Positions 14,084-22,475 of a stretch of DNA of 26,450 nt are shown piece after piece. The DNA is taken from assembly GCA_016931085.1 (NCBI GenBank), contig JAFGFO010000090.1, positions 1 through 26,450 of the forward strand, read 5' to 3'. Numbering within the stretch: position 1 is the stretch's first letter; each line of letters begins with the position of its first letter. The stretch comes from Thermoflexales bacterium (lineage in GTDB: Bacteria > Chloroflexota > Anaerolineae > Fen-1058). Position numbers and translations under genes: made by a program. The notes beneath the pieces were generated by a model that saw only the letters and a list, made by a program, of their open reading frames with translations, was not told where the DNA came from and searched no databases.

Positions 14084-17000
14084 ATGGCAAAGTCTGCCTC
14101 GCCGCAAAAGAAACAGACTGAGGTACTCGACCGACTTCCGATGGCGTTGAATAGTATCAGTCAAACGCTGGTCGCTATTGGAGACCTGTCTAAAACGCTC
14201 GACGAAATTGCACGCAGCGCGCACCAGGTCCTGGGCGCCGACCTGGTGGAATTGTACCAGTACGTACAAGCCCATCATGAATTTATCCTGCCGCCTACAC
14301 GGGTGGGAGAGCGCCGCCATCCCTTTGTGCCCAAGGTCAAGATATACGAGGATGACGTCGTGGTGCGAGCGGTAAAATTAGGGCGACCACAATACATTCG
14401 GGATGCCCAAGGGACGGACATGTTGACGGGCAAGTTCGAGGTGCCACGCGCCGATGCGCCTGACAATCGTTTTGTCATTCGTGAGGGGATCGTTTCCTCG
14501 GCTATCGTTCCGCTCAAGGTGGCGGGCGAGACGGTGGGGGTTATGTTCGTCAACTATCGCACCCCGCGTACATTTGACAAGGATCAAAAGGAGCGCATGA
14601 GCTCTTTTGCTAACCTGGCGGCAATAGCTATCTATAACGCCAGGTTGTTCGAACGGCGGCGACAGGCTGACATGCTTCAAGATGTGGCTCGGATTGTCAA
14701 TTCTGCCTTGTTGTTTCCAGATGTTATTGAGCGGGTCTTGGATCAACTCGGCCGGGTCATAGAATACGACAGCGCGTCGGTTCAACTCATCAAGGGAGAC
14801 CGACGCACATTGGCCGGTGGTCGAGGATCTTCGATGGGAGAATTGCCTGAGATACTTCTTCGAGACGTGTCTAAGGATCGCCTGATACAGAGAATCGTCC
14901 ACCAGCGAAGGCCGTTAGTGCTCAGTGATGTTAATGATGAACGTTTGTGGAAACCCATGCCCCAGACATCTCACGTGAAATCCTGGATAGGCGCTCCCCT
15001 GATTGCTAAGGGTCAGGTGATTGGTCTGTTGACGCTGGATCATAGAAAGGCGGGCTGCTATACCCAGCAATCCGGTGACCTGGTCGCTGCTTTTGGCGAT
15101 CAGGTCGCGATTGCGATTCACAACAGCGCTCAGGCGCGAGCCTTGGCAGAGCTCAACGATCTGACCCGCCAACTGGTCTCTGTCGAGGAAGCGCCCCATG
15201 ACACCCGGGTTTTACTGGAGCAGATTGCCAATAGCGCGCTGGATATCCTGAATGCTGACCTGGTTGACCTTTATGAATATGTGCAGGAGCGAGACGATTT
15301 TAATCTCCCGCAGATTGGTGCAGGCAAAAAACGAGGCCCCAAGGTTCTCAAGAAAAAAGTCGAGAAAGATGATGTTGTAGCCAAGCTAATCCGTAAAAAG
15401 ACTCCTTCTTACTACAAGAACGTGCAAACTTCCAAGACATTTTCAGGCCCTTATACGGTTGAACGTAAGGGCAAGCCTGACAAACGCTTTATCTTCCGCG
15501 AAAGAATTCACTCTGTTGCTGTTATCCCTCTTCGAGTCGGGGGTGAAACTGTTGGCCTGATGTTTGTAAGCTATCGTACTCCCCAAAAATTCCTACCTGA
15601 GCAGCAAGAGCTGGCCGAGTTGTTTGCCAACCAGGCCGCAATTGCGGTACGTAATGCCAGGCAGCTTGAGGCTAAGCAGCGCCTAGATGCCCAGTTGGAA
15701 AACTTGTCCCAGGTCGTCAAGGGACAAAGCCTGGAGGACGTGCTGGACCGAACTGTAGAGGGAATCTGTGCTATCCTGGGAGAAGGAGCGTCTACGAGCA
15801 TCAATCTCTATGACAAGATAATGGGCAGTTTTGGCCAATCTTATGCCTGTGGCCCATTGCAGAAGAAGTTAAGGATACCTCCTCGCGCAACTGGAACGGG
15901 TATGCACGTGGTTAAAACAAAAGCGCCACTCTACATGGACGATGTGTTCAATCCACCGCTGGGCTGCCCTCCGGTGCGTGGCGAGGCGGTCCGAATAGGC
16001 GTCAAATCCTTTGCGGCTATTCCCATCAAGCTCAAGGACGATGTGGTAGGCGTATTGTTCGTCAACATGCAAAAATATCTTGCGTTTTCCGACGAAATCA
16101 AGCGGATCTTGGGACTCTTTGCCGGCCGGGCAGCCATCGCGATTGAGAATGCCCGGCTGTATGAGCACATCAGCCAGGACCTCGAACGCAGGATCCGAGA
16201 GCTTGAGATTTTGAACACAATTGGGCGAATCGTCAGCACTTTGAGCATTGACGAGATACTGGAACAAATTCATACCCAGGCTGGAAAGTTGATGGATGTT
16301 CGCAATCTCTATATTGCCTTTTACGATGAGGATACAGATACGGTGACTTTCCCCCTTGCCTACGTTGGGGGCAAGAAAGTGGAACCTGGCGTTGGGGCTT
16401 GGTCGCCTCGCCATCGAGCCGATCCGCTCGGAGAAGGAGAAGAGCGCGAGGCCGATGAACCAAGGTATGGCTTGACCGAGTATGCGATCGATCAGAAGAA
16501 AGCTGAGGTGTCGACGGGTAATATGCGGGCGTGGGCCAGGGAGCGTAGGATTGAGCTGTCGCCTGACATTCCTACCCAATCCTGGATCGGTGCTCCGCTC
16601 AAAGTTTGGGATCGGGCTAAACAGAAAGAAAAAATCATCGGTGTCATCAGCATTCAAAGCCACGAGAAGCAAGATGCTTACGATGCGGGTGATTTACGGG
16701 TCCTCGAGACCATGGCGAATCAATCTGCGGTTGCGATTGAGAATGCTCGATTGTATGTGGAACAGCGTGACACTATCTTGACCCTGGAGGAAGCGCAAGA
16801 TAGGATCCGCCAATTAGAGCGAGTGCGTACCATTTCTAACATGGCAGCCGATTTTGTGCACAGAATCAACAACATGGCCGGCACGATTCCAATCAGAGTC
16901 AAACGTATCCGTGAAGTAGTGAATAGCCAGTATCCCCAGGCCAAGCGAAAACTGGCGCCTTTCCTAAAAGGGATTATGGAGGACACCCAAGAGCTTTTGG

Positions 17001-17518
17001 ATGCTAGTGGGCAGCTGCAAAAGTTGACCCAGTCGCCGCCTGAGCCTCAGCCCATTAATGTACAGGCCGTGATTGGAACTGTCGTCAGAGAAGCGCTGCT
17101 CCAAACCCCCTCGTCCATCCAGGTTCACGTGGAACATGCCAGGGTTGACCTACCGCTGGTGCTCGGTATCGAAGCCGAATTTGAAGACGCGATCCGTGAC
17201 ATAACCACCAATGCCATTGAAGCTATGGCTGAGAAAGGCGGCCGCCTGGAAATTTTGACGACGTGTAACGTTGATAACGTCGGCAGACCCTGGGTTGAGA
17301 TTGAGGTGAAGGACACCGGGGCCGGAATCCCACCGGATGCGTTATCCAATGTCTTTAACCTCTTTTACACCACAAAGGAGTCCGGGTTGGGTTATGGCTT
17401 GTGGCGAGTGAAGAATACTGTTGAGGCGCTGAACGGGAAAATCACTTTGGATAGCCAGGTGGGCCAGGGAACTGTGGTACATATCTGGCTACCTGCCCTG
17501 AGAGGGGGACGCGGCTGA
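14084..17518 (+). CDS. Soluble multi-GAF sensor histidine kinase (five GAF domains)
   Basis: This 1144-aa kinase probably senses cytoplasmic small molecules or redox/light signals through five GAF domains in series (about residues 33-190, 203-350, 364-526, 540-693, 710-890). GAF1 and GAF3 share long blocks (ADLVeLYeYVQ, GGETVGlMFVsYRTP), marking an internal duplication. The kinase core has a phospho-acceptor-like His926 in FVHRINNMAG, N1043 in the N-box DITTNAIEAM, DTGAGIP, the F-box NLFYTTK and the G2 box GLGYGL. No membrane helix is present. ATG 14084 is chosen over ATG 14054 because AAAGGAG ends 8 nt before it. Its TGA overlaps the ATG of the response regulator by one base. GAF ligands cannot be told from sequence. 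Confidence 0.93.
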   Translation: MAKSASPQKKQTEVLDRLPMALNSISQTLVAIGDLSKTLDEIARSAHQVLGADLVELYQYVQAHHEFILPPTRVGERRHPFVPKVKIYEDDVVVRAVKLGRPQYIRDAQGTDMLTGKFEVPRADAPDNRFVIREGIVSSAIVPLKVAGETVGVMFVNYRTPRTFDKDQKERMSSFANLAAIAIYNARLFERRRQADMLQDVARIVNSALLFPDVIERVLDQLGRVIEYDSASVQLIKGDRRTLAGGRGSSMGELPEILLRDVSKDRLIQRIVHQRRPLVLSDVNDERLWKPMPQTSHVKSWIGAPLIAKGQVIGLLTLDHRKAGCYTQQSGDLVAAFGDQVAIAIHNSAQARALAELNDLTRQLVSVEEAPHDTRVLLEQIANSALDILNADLVDLYEYVQERDDFNLPQIGAGKKRGPKVLKKKVEKDDVVAKLIRKKTPSYYKNVQTSKTFSGPYTVERKGKPDKRFIFRERIHSVAVIPLRVGGETVGLMFVSYRTPQKFLPEQQELAELFANQAAIAVRNARQLEAKQRLDAQLENLSQVVKGQSLEDVLDRTVEGICAILGEGASTSINLYDKIMGSFGQSYACGPLQKKLRIPPRATGTGMHVVKTKAPLYMDDVFNPPLGCPPVRGEAVRIGVKSFAAIPIKLKDDVVGVLFVNMQKYLAFSDEIKRILGLFAGRAAIAIENARLYEHISQDLERRIRELEILNTIGRIVSTLSIDEILEQIHTQAGKLMDVRNLYIAFYDEDTDTVTFPLAYVGGKKVEPGVGAWSPRHRADPLGEGEEREADEPRYGLTEYAIDQKKAEVSTGNMRAWARERRIELSPDIPTQSWIGAPLKVWDRAKQKEKIIGVISIQSHEKQDAYDAGDLRVLETMANQSAVAIENARLYVEQRDTILTLEEAQDRIRQLERVRTISNMAADFVHRINNMAGTIPIRVKRIREVVNSQYPQAKRKLAPFLKGIMEDTQELLDASGQLQKLTQSPPEPQPINVQAVIGTVVREALLQTPSSIQVHVEHARVDLPLVLGIEAEFEDAIRDITTNAIEAMAEKGGRLEILTTCNVDNVGRPWVEIEVKDTGAGIPPDALSNVFNLFYTTKESGLGYGLWRVKNTVEALNGKITLDSQVGQGTVVHIWLPALRGGRG

Positions 17519-17940
17519 TGGAGCCAACTGGCTTTTTGCAGGGACTCGTTTTGGTTGTGGATGACCGGAAAAACTGGCGCGAGACTCTAGAAGAGTTATT
17601 GCAGGCTGATGGTCACCAAGTGCGAACAGCCAGCAGCCTGGCTGAGGCCAAGGCATCTCTGCGGGCCCAAGATTTTGACGTCGCCATTCTGGACATCAGG
17701 TTGCTTGATGAAAGTCGTTACGATGTTCAAGGGTTACAACTTCTTAAGGAAATCAAGACGATGGGGCTCAGGGCAAGCGTGATCGTGATGACGGGTTATG
17801 CTCCCCCAGATACCGAGGCGTGCGTGCAGCAAGCCGGGGCTGATGTTTTTACTTTCAAGACTCCTCAGGGTGGTTTTGATATCGTGCAATTTCGAGCAAC
17901 TATCCGCGACCTGGTACAGCAAGCTCGATGTGGGCTCTGA
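17518..17940 (+). CDS. Single-domain response regulator (CheY-like receiver)
   Basis: This 140-aa stand-alone receiver has acidic pair D15-D16 in LVLVVDDRKNW, phospho-acceptor D59 in VAILDIRL, T92 in VIVMTGYA and K114 in FTFKTP, so it should be phosphorylatable. There is no output domain. Its ATG overlaps the TGA of the upstream kinase (TGATG), strong evidence for translational coupling and partnership. A slightly extended loop (LLDESRYDVQG) after D59 is seen in some receivers paired with multi-GAF kinases. It probably relays phosphate onward or acts by protein contact, perhaps with the adjacent degenerate receiver protein. Confidence 0.92.
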   Translation: MEPTGFLQGLVLVVDDRKNWRETLEELLQADGHQVRTASSLAEAKASLRAQDFDVAILDIRLLDESRYDVQGLQLLKEIKTMGLRASVIVMTGYAPPDTEACVQQAGADVFTFKTPQGGFDIVQFRATIRDLVQQARCGL

Positions 17941-17972
17941 CTCGAGAATGGTTCCAAGTTGGAGTAGATCAA

Positions 17973-18935
17973 GTGTATTCAATACTAGTTGTAGAGAACA
18001 GAGAAAAGTGGAGGAAAATCTTTTCGCAGGGGTTGAAAGCACAAGGCTACCAAGTGCAAGAGACAGGCGCTTGGGAAGATGCTGTTGAACAACTGAGTAG
18101 AACAGTATTTGATGCAGTTGTGCTCAACCTTCATATGATAGCAGAAAAGGATTTCTTGGGACAGCATGTACTGGCTGCCATTGTCCAATATAACCCTCTT
18201 ACTCCCAGTATCATTATTAGTGGCTTTCCTAGTCGATACAAGCGCAAGATCGGACGGTATGGATATCAAATTTATGAACTGCTATCTAAGGTGTCTGATC
18301 CTGATGGCTATGACCTTGATGATCTTTTTGAAACTGTAGAATGTGCTATTGACGATAGGACACTCGTGCGCAGATTGCTGGATTTGCTGGACGACCATCT
18401 CTCAGAAGCAGAATGCAATGATGCTAAAGACAAGGTGGCTGCCTATTATAACTACCACCCTGGCTTTCAAACCCCAGAAGGTATTGCACATACAACCAAG
18501 AGACAGAAAATAGGCTATTTGGTATCGGTGCTCGTTCAAAACTTTGGCCCCAGTGCCATTGATTGTTTGTGCAATGCTGTGAGGGGAATAAAACCACACG
18601 ATAAACAGTTGCAAGCTGGACTGGACGAGTTCTGTCCGAGCAGTTGCCCACCGCCGCCAGCGGCTGCCCAACAGGAACCGGCCTGGGATACAGAAGTGGT
18701 TCGCAAATTGCTTACCGAGGCCCTCAGTGACCAGGAATTGGATAGGCTTTGCTATGATCACTTTCGTCCGGCCTATGAAGAGTTTGGCCAGAAGATGGGC
18801 AAGGGGGACAAGGTGCATCACCTGGTGGAATACTGTGATCGCCAGGAGAAACTGGACCATCTGGTGGACCTCGTTCGCCAGCGCAATCCGCGCAAGTACG
18901 CCAATCTCGCCTCCCGTCTGCACAAAGGGCAATGA
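17973..18935 (+). CDS. Degenerate receiver fused to helical region and effector-associated (EAD/death-like) domain
   Basis: The N-terminal part (residues 1-115) has the CheY fold pattern (YSILVVENREKW, FDAVVLNLHM, SIIISGFPS, ELLSKVSD), but the acidic pair is E8-N9 and the phospho-acceptor is N52, so it should not accept phosphate. Residues about 120-218 are helical and unrecognised, possibly a second death-like module. After a proline/alanine linker (SSCPPPPAAAQQ), residues 238-316 (VVRKLLTEALSDQELDRLC, DHFRPAYEEFGQKM, LVEYCDRQEKLDHLVDLV) match effector-associated domains, small adaptors of bacterial conflict systems; the subtype is not assigned. GTG 17973 is preferred because GGAG lies 8 nt upstream and MYSILVVE is a normal receiver start; ATG 17928 would overlap the previous gene by 13 nt. 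The 3' end overlaps the next start by ATGA. Confidence 0.8.
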   Translation: MYSILVVENREKWRKIFSQGLKAQGYQVQETGAWEDAVEQLSRTVFDAVVLNLHMIAEKDFLGQHVLAAIVQYNPLTPSIIISGFPSRYKRKIGRYGYQIYELLSKVSDPDGYDLDDLFETVECAIDDRTLVRRLLDLLDDHLSEAECNDAKDKVAAYYNYHPGFQTPEGIAHTTKRQKIGYLVSVLVQNFGPSAIDCLCNAVRGIKPHDKQLQAGLDEFCPSSCPPPPAAAQQEPAWDTEVVRKLLTEALSDQELDRLCYDHFRPAYEEFGQKMGKGDKVHHLVEYCDRQEKLDHLVDLVRQRNPRKYANLASRLHKGQ

Positions 18936-20569
18936 GAGAGCTGTTAAAATACGTGCGCCGCTGGTGCGTGATGGCCTGGATATGCTGCGGCTTGCTCACG
19001 GCTTGTAGTGCAGCACAGCTTGCCCCCCCCACCCAGACACCTACTTTGGCGTCGACACCTACCGCCAAAACCCTCCTCGCCTCCGTCGACAAGCTCGACT
19101 CCCACACCGTCCGCTTCACCCTCACCCGCCCTGACGTGGCCTTTCTGCACAAGCTGGCCTTCCCGGCCTTTGGTATCGCCAGCCCATCCGCTATCAAGCA
19201 GCACGCCGCCAGCGGCGAGCTGATGAGACACCCGGTGGGAAGTGGCCCCTTCCAGTTCGTGGAATGGCTGCCCGGCGACCACATCACGCTCAGGCGCAAC
19301 GACGGCTATTGGGGGACCAAGCCCCAGATCGAGACGCTCACTTACCGCGTGATCAAGGAGGCCCCGGCCCGCTTCCTGGAGCTGAGGGCCGGCACGGTCG
19401 ACGGCGTCGACAACCTGTCCCCCGACGACATCGCGGCCGCCCAGACCGACCCTAACCTGGCCGTCTACTTGCGTCCACCGTTCAACATCGGCTACCTGGG
19501 CATCAACAGTGCCCACGCGCCTTTCGACGACTTGCGCGTGCGCCAGGCTGTGGCGATGGCGCTCAACAAGACTGAATTGGTCCAGGCACTTTACTCACCC
19601 ACCGCCGAGGCCGCCGCGCAGTTTGTGCCGCCGGGCATCTTTGGCCACACGGATGGCTTGCAGGACTGGCCCTACGACCCTGGCCAGGCCAAAGAGCTGC
19701 TGGCCCAGGCCGGCTACCCCGCCGGCTTCAAGACCACGCTGTGGGTGATGCCCGTCTCGCGCAGCTATTACCCTAACCCCGACCGGGTCGGCGAAGCTAT
19801 CCAGGCTGATTTGGCCGCCGTGGGTATCCAGGCTGAGATCGCCACCTACGACTGGGGGGCCTACCTGGACAAGGTCTTTGCTGGCGAGGCCGACCTGTTC
19901 CTGCTGGGCTGGATGGCCGACTATCCCGACGCCGTCAATTTCCTGGACTCGTTTTTTGGCGCCGGTTCGGACGACAGCCTGGGGCCCAAGTTCCCTGAGC
20001 TGATGCGACTCCTGGAAGAGGCCGGCTCGGTCACCGACCCGGCCAGGCGGCAGGCGCTCTACGACCAGGCCAATCGCCTTATCCACGACAACGTCCCGGC
20101 CGTGCCGGTGGTGCACAACAGCTCGGCCCTGGCGTTCCGCAAAACGGTGCGAGGCCTCAGCCCCAGCCCGTTCAACGTCGAGTTTTTCGGGCCGGTTTCG
20201 GTCAAGGGCAAGGACAGCTTGATTTTTGCCCGCAGCGGGGATTCGGTCGGCCTCGACCCGGTGGACGAGAGCGATCTCGAATCGGTGATGGTGTGCGCCC
20301 AGGTCATGGAAACCCTGGTGGCCTTCGAGCCGGGCACGGCTCGCGTCGTCCCCGCCCTGGCCGAGCGCTGGGAACTGTCTGACGACCTTCGCGCCTGGAC
20401 CTTTTACCTGCGCCGTGGGGTCAGCTTTCACGACGGGACAGAGCTGGACGCCGGTGCCGTCGTCTTTAACTTCGAGCGTTGGTGGGACAAGGGCAATCCC
20501 TACCACGTGGGCCACACCGGCAACTTTTTCCACTGGAGCTTTTACTTTGGTGGTTTCAAGGGCGAATAG
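18932..20569 (+). CDS. Family-5 (peptide/nickel-type) ABC substrate-binding lipoprotein, circularly permuted
   Basis: This 545-aa lipoprotein has a signal peptide and lipobox LTAC (Cys25) followed by a threonine/proline linker. It is recognisable as an OppA/DppA-type (SBP_bac_5) protein, but the segment order is wrong. Residues 47-425 correspond to what normally starts about 120 residues into the mature protein (SVDKLDSHTVRFTLTRPDVA, HPVGSGPFQFVEW, RNDGYW, FDDLRVRQAVAMALNK) and run to the usual C-terminus (PAVPVVHNSSALAF, GLSPSPFN). Residues 426-545 are the usual mature N-terminus (SLIFARSGDSVGLDPVDESD, LAERWELSDDLRAWTFYLRR, VSFHDGT, FNFERWWDKGNPYH, ending YFGGFKGE). Total length is normal, with nothing missing or doubled. 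The ATG overlaps the upstream stop (ATGA). Two cognate permeases follow; no ATPase is present. Confidence 0.88.
   Translation: MRELLKYVRRWCVMAWICCGLLTACSAAQLAPPTQTPTLASTPTAKTLLASVDKLDSHTVRFTLTRPDVAFLHKLAFPAFGIASPSAIKQHAASGELMRHPVGSGPFQFVEWLPGDHITLRRNDGYWGTKPQIETLTYRVIKEAPARFLELRAGTVDGVDNLSPDDIAAAQTDPNLAVYLRPPFNIGYLGINSAHAPFDDLRVRQAVAMALNKTELVQALYSPTAEAAAQFVPPGIFGHTDGLQDWPYDPGQAKELLAQAGYPAGFKTTLWVMPVSRSYYPNPDRVGEAIQADLAAVGIQAEIATYDWGAYLDKVFAGEADLFLLGWMADYPDAVNFLDSFFGAGSDDSLGPKFPELMRLLEEAGSVTDPARRQALYDQANRLIHDNVPAVPVVHNSSALAFRKTVRGLSPSPFNVEFFGPVSVKGKDSLIFARSGDSVGLDPVDESDLESVMVCAQVMETLVAFEPGTARVVPALAERWELSDDLRAWTFYLRRGVSFHDGTELDAGAVVFNFERWWDKGNPYHVGHTGNFFHWSFYFGGFKGE
20207..20566 (+). other. Displaced N-terminal block of the substrate-binding protein
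   Basis: These 120 codons encode the segment that family members carry right after the signal peptide. The exact 8-mer TCAAGGGC occurs at both edges, at 20202-20209 and 20556-20563, encoding KG in VKGK and FKGE. This is consistent with, but not proof of, a homology-assisted rearrangement. Confidence 0.75.
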
Positions 20570-20587
20570 CCAGACTTGAGGGCCGGT

Positions 20588-21613
20588 ATGCGCCGACATA
20601 TCACCCGCCGCTTGCTTTTGCTCTTGCCCACCTTGCTGCTCGTTTCGTTCGTCACCTTTACTCTGCTTCGCCTCATCCCCGGCGACCCGGCCCAGGTTAT
20701 GCTGGGCGAGCGCGCCAATGCTGAGCAGCGCGCTCACTTCCGCGCTGTCAATGGTTTGGACCGGCCGGTCTTGGTGCAATACGTGCGTTACGTAAGCGAG
20801 CTGGCGCGGGGCGACTGGGGGCGAGCCATTGTGACCAACTTGCCCGTCACGACCGAGCTGGCCTACCGGCTGCCGGCTACTGTCGAACTGGGCTTGGCGG
20901 CGATGGCGCTGGCCTGTCTGCTGGGCGTCCCGGCCGGTGTGTGGGCCGCCTATCGCCGTGGCACCCCTCTTGACTGGTTGGCGAGCGGAGGAACGCTGGT
21001 GGGGGCTTCGATGCCCTTGTTCTGGCTGGGCTTGCTGCTCGCTTATGTCTTTAGCTACCGCTTGGGCTGGCTGCCGCCCTCGGGTCGCCTGGCCATTGGT
21101 CTCAAGCCGGCGAGCCAGTTTGACACATTCGACTTGATATCCAATTTTTACATTCTCCATAGTTTCCTCACTGGCAATTGGGCCGCCTTGGCTGATGCCC
21201 TCAAGCATCTCGTCTTGCCCGCGCTCACCCTGAGCACGGTGCCGCTGGCGTCGATCACGCGCATGACACGCGCGTGCGTGTTGGATGTGCTGGCCCAAGA
21301 CTATATTCGCACGGCGCGCGCCAAGGGCTTGCCAAAACATGCTGTGCTTTTCAGGCACGCGTTGGAGAACGCCTGGCCGCCTGTATTCACTGTCGTGGGA
21401 CTGCAGCTCGGCAGCCTCTTTTCGGGCGCGATTTTGACCGAGACGATTTTTGCGTGGCCAGGCCTGGGGCAGTTGGTGGCCGAACGGGTTTTGGCTCGCG
21501 ACTATCCCCTGGTGCAGGGCGTCGTGCTGCTGAGTGCCTTGCTTTTTGTCTGCCTCAACCTGTTCGTCGACCTCGCCTGTGCCTGGCTAAATCCGCGCAT
21601 ACGCTATGAATGA
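20588..21613 (+). CDS. Peptide/nickel-type ABC transporter permease (DppB/OppB-like)
   Basis: This 341-aa inner-membrane permease of the BPD_transp_1 family begins RRHITRRLLLLLPTLLLVS and contains LRLIPGDPAQVMLG, both typical of DppB/OppB. About six membrane segments are seen. The cytoplasmic EAA-like loop DYIRTARAKGLPKHAVLFRHALEN lies in its second half, with FAWPGLGQL and the C-terminal DLACAWLNPRIRYE as expected. ATG 20588 is preferred because GAGGG lies 6 nt upstream; TTG 20576 is possible. It starts 18 nt after the binding-protein gene and overlaps the next permease by 8 nt. Opp/Dpp-type systems also need DppD/DppF ATPases, which are not in this window, so they must be supplied from elsewhere. 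Confidence 0.95.
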   Translation: MRRHITRRLLLLLPTLLLVSFVTFTLLRLIPGDPAQVMLGERANAEQRAHFRAVNGLDRPVLVQYVRYVSELARGDWGRAIVTNLPVTTELAYRLPATVELGLAAMALACLLGVPAGVWAAYRRGTPLDWLASGGTLVGASMPLFWLGLLLAYVFSYRLGWLPPSGRLAIGLKPASQFDTFDLISNFYILHSFLTGNWAALADALKHLVLPALTLSTVPLASITRMTRACVLDVLAQDYIRTARAKGLPKHAVLFRHALENAWPPVFTVVGLQLGSLFSGAILTETIFAWPGLGQLVAERVLARDYPLVQGVVLLSALLFVCLNLFVDLACAWLNPRIRYE

Positions 21614-22430
21614 GTTGCCCTTCCGGCACATTTCCAGGCCCCGGCGGGTGAAAAACTGCCAGGCTGCACTTGGCCTGGTCATTGTAGCCAGCATTTTGGC
21701 CGTAGCCTTGTTGGCCCCCTGGCTGGCGCCGCACGATCCGCTTGAACAGCAGCTTGCAAAGCGGCGACAGTTACCTTCTGTCCAACATCCTTTTGGCCTG
21801 GACGAGCTGGGCCGCGACAATCTCAGCCGCGTCATCTATGGCGCTCGCTTGTCGTTGCTGTTAGGCCTCGCGCCCACCTTGCTGGCTGTGGCCGCAGGAG
21901 GTGCGTTGGGAGGCGCGGCCGGCTACTGGGGAGGATGGCTGGACAGCCTGATTACGAGCGGCCTGGATGCCATGCTGGCTTTTCCAACCCTGCTGCTTGC
22001 TCTGGCCCTCGTCGTGGCGGTGGGGCGTGGGCCGGCAGGTGTGGTGTATGCGCTGGCTTTTGCGGCTGCCCCGACTTATGCGCGCCTGCTACGGGTAAGT
22101 GTGTTGGCGGTCAAGCAGCAAGAATACGTGTTGGCTGCGCGGGCGATTGGCGCCTCGCCGCTGTATGTGCTGTGGCGGCATGTCTTGCCTGGCTGCCGGG
22201 CGCCGCTCCAGGCGCAAGCCGCGCTTGGGATCGGGACCGCTATCTTGGAGGCGGCCGGGCTTGGATTCCTCGGTGTGGGGGCGCAGCCACCCACGCCGGA
22301 ATGGGGCGCCATGCTGGGGCAGGGGCGTGGAGCGATCCTGGGCGCGCCGCACGTCGTCCTCTTCCCCGGCCTGGCCTTGATACTGACCGTGTTGGGCTTT
22401 AACCTGGTGAGCGACGTTTGGCAAGAATAG
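21606..22430 (+). CDS. Peptide/nickel-type ABC transporter permease (DppC/OppC-like)
   Basis: This 274-aa second permease of the BPD_transp_1 family has about six membrane segments, the periplasmic-side motif HPFGLDELGRDNLSRVIYGA, and the ATPase-docking EAA loop EYVLAARAIGASPLYVLWRH. The sequence LGFLGVGAQPPTPEWGAML is a class signature. The C-terminus stops at LGFNLVSDVWQE, where relatives usually continue with GLRDALDPR, so it is slightly shortened. Its ATG lies inside the 3' end of the upstream permease (8-nt overlap), so the two are probably translated together. No ATPase gene follows; the next gene is a histidine kinase. Confidence 0.95.
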   Translation: MNELPFRHISRPRRVKNCQAALGLVIVASILAVALLAPWLAPHDPLEQQLAKRRQLPSVQHPFGLDELGRDNLSRVIYGARLSLLLGLAPTLLAVAAGGALGGAAGYWGGWLDSLITSGLDAMLAFPTLLLALALVVAVGRGPAGVVYALAFAAAPTYARLLRVSVLAVKQQEYVLAARAIGASPLYVLWRHVLPGCRAPLQAQAALGIGTAILEAAGLGFLGVGAQPPTPEWGAMLGQGRGAILGAPHVVLFPGLALILTVLGFNLVSDVWQE

Positions 22431-22475
22431 GTGGCACGGGATACGAGCACGCCCAACTTTCCTTGCTTAGACAGA

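Noticed and set aside
17928..17972. Upstream ATG for the receiver-EAD gene
   Set aside because: It would overlap the previous gene by 13 nt without a ribosome site. GTG 17973 has GGAG 8 nt upstream and gives a normal receiver start.
18932..20569. Binding protein as two fused fragments of different transporters
   Set aside because: The two parts are complementary, not redundant: together they supply each family segment once and sum to the normal length, which fits permutation better than a random fusion.
19595..21358. 587-codon open frame on the minus strand
   Set aside because: It lies opposite the binding-protein and permease genes, has no ribosome site, is rich in His/Gln/Arg as antisense frames of GC-rich genes are, and shows no family motif.
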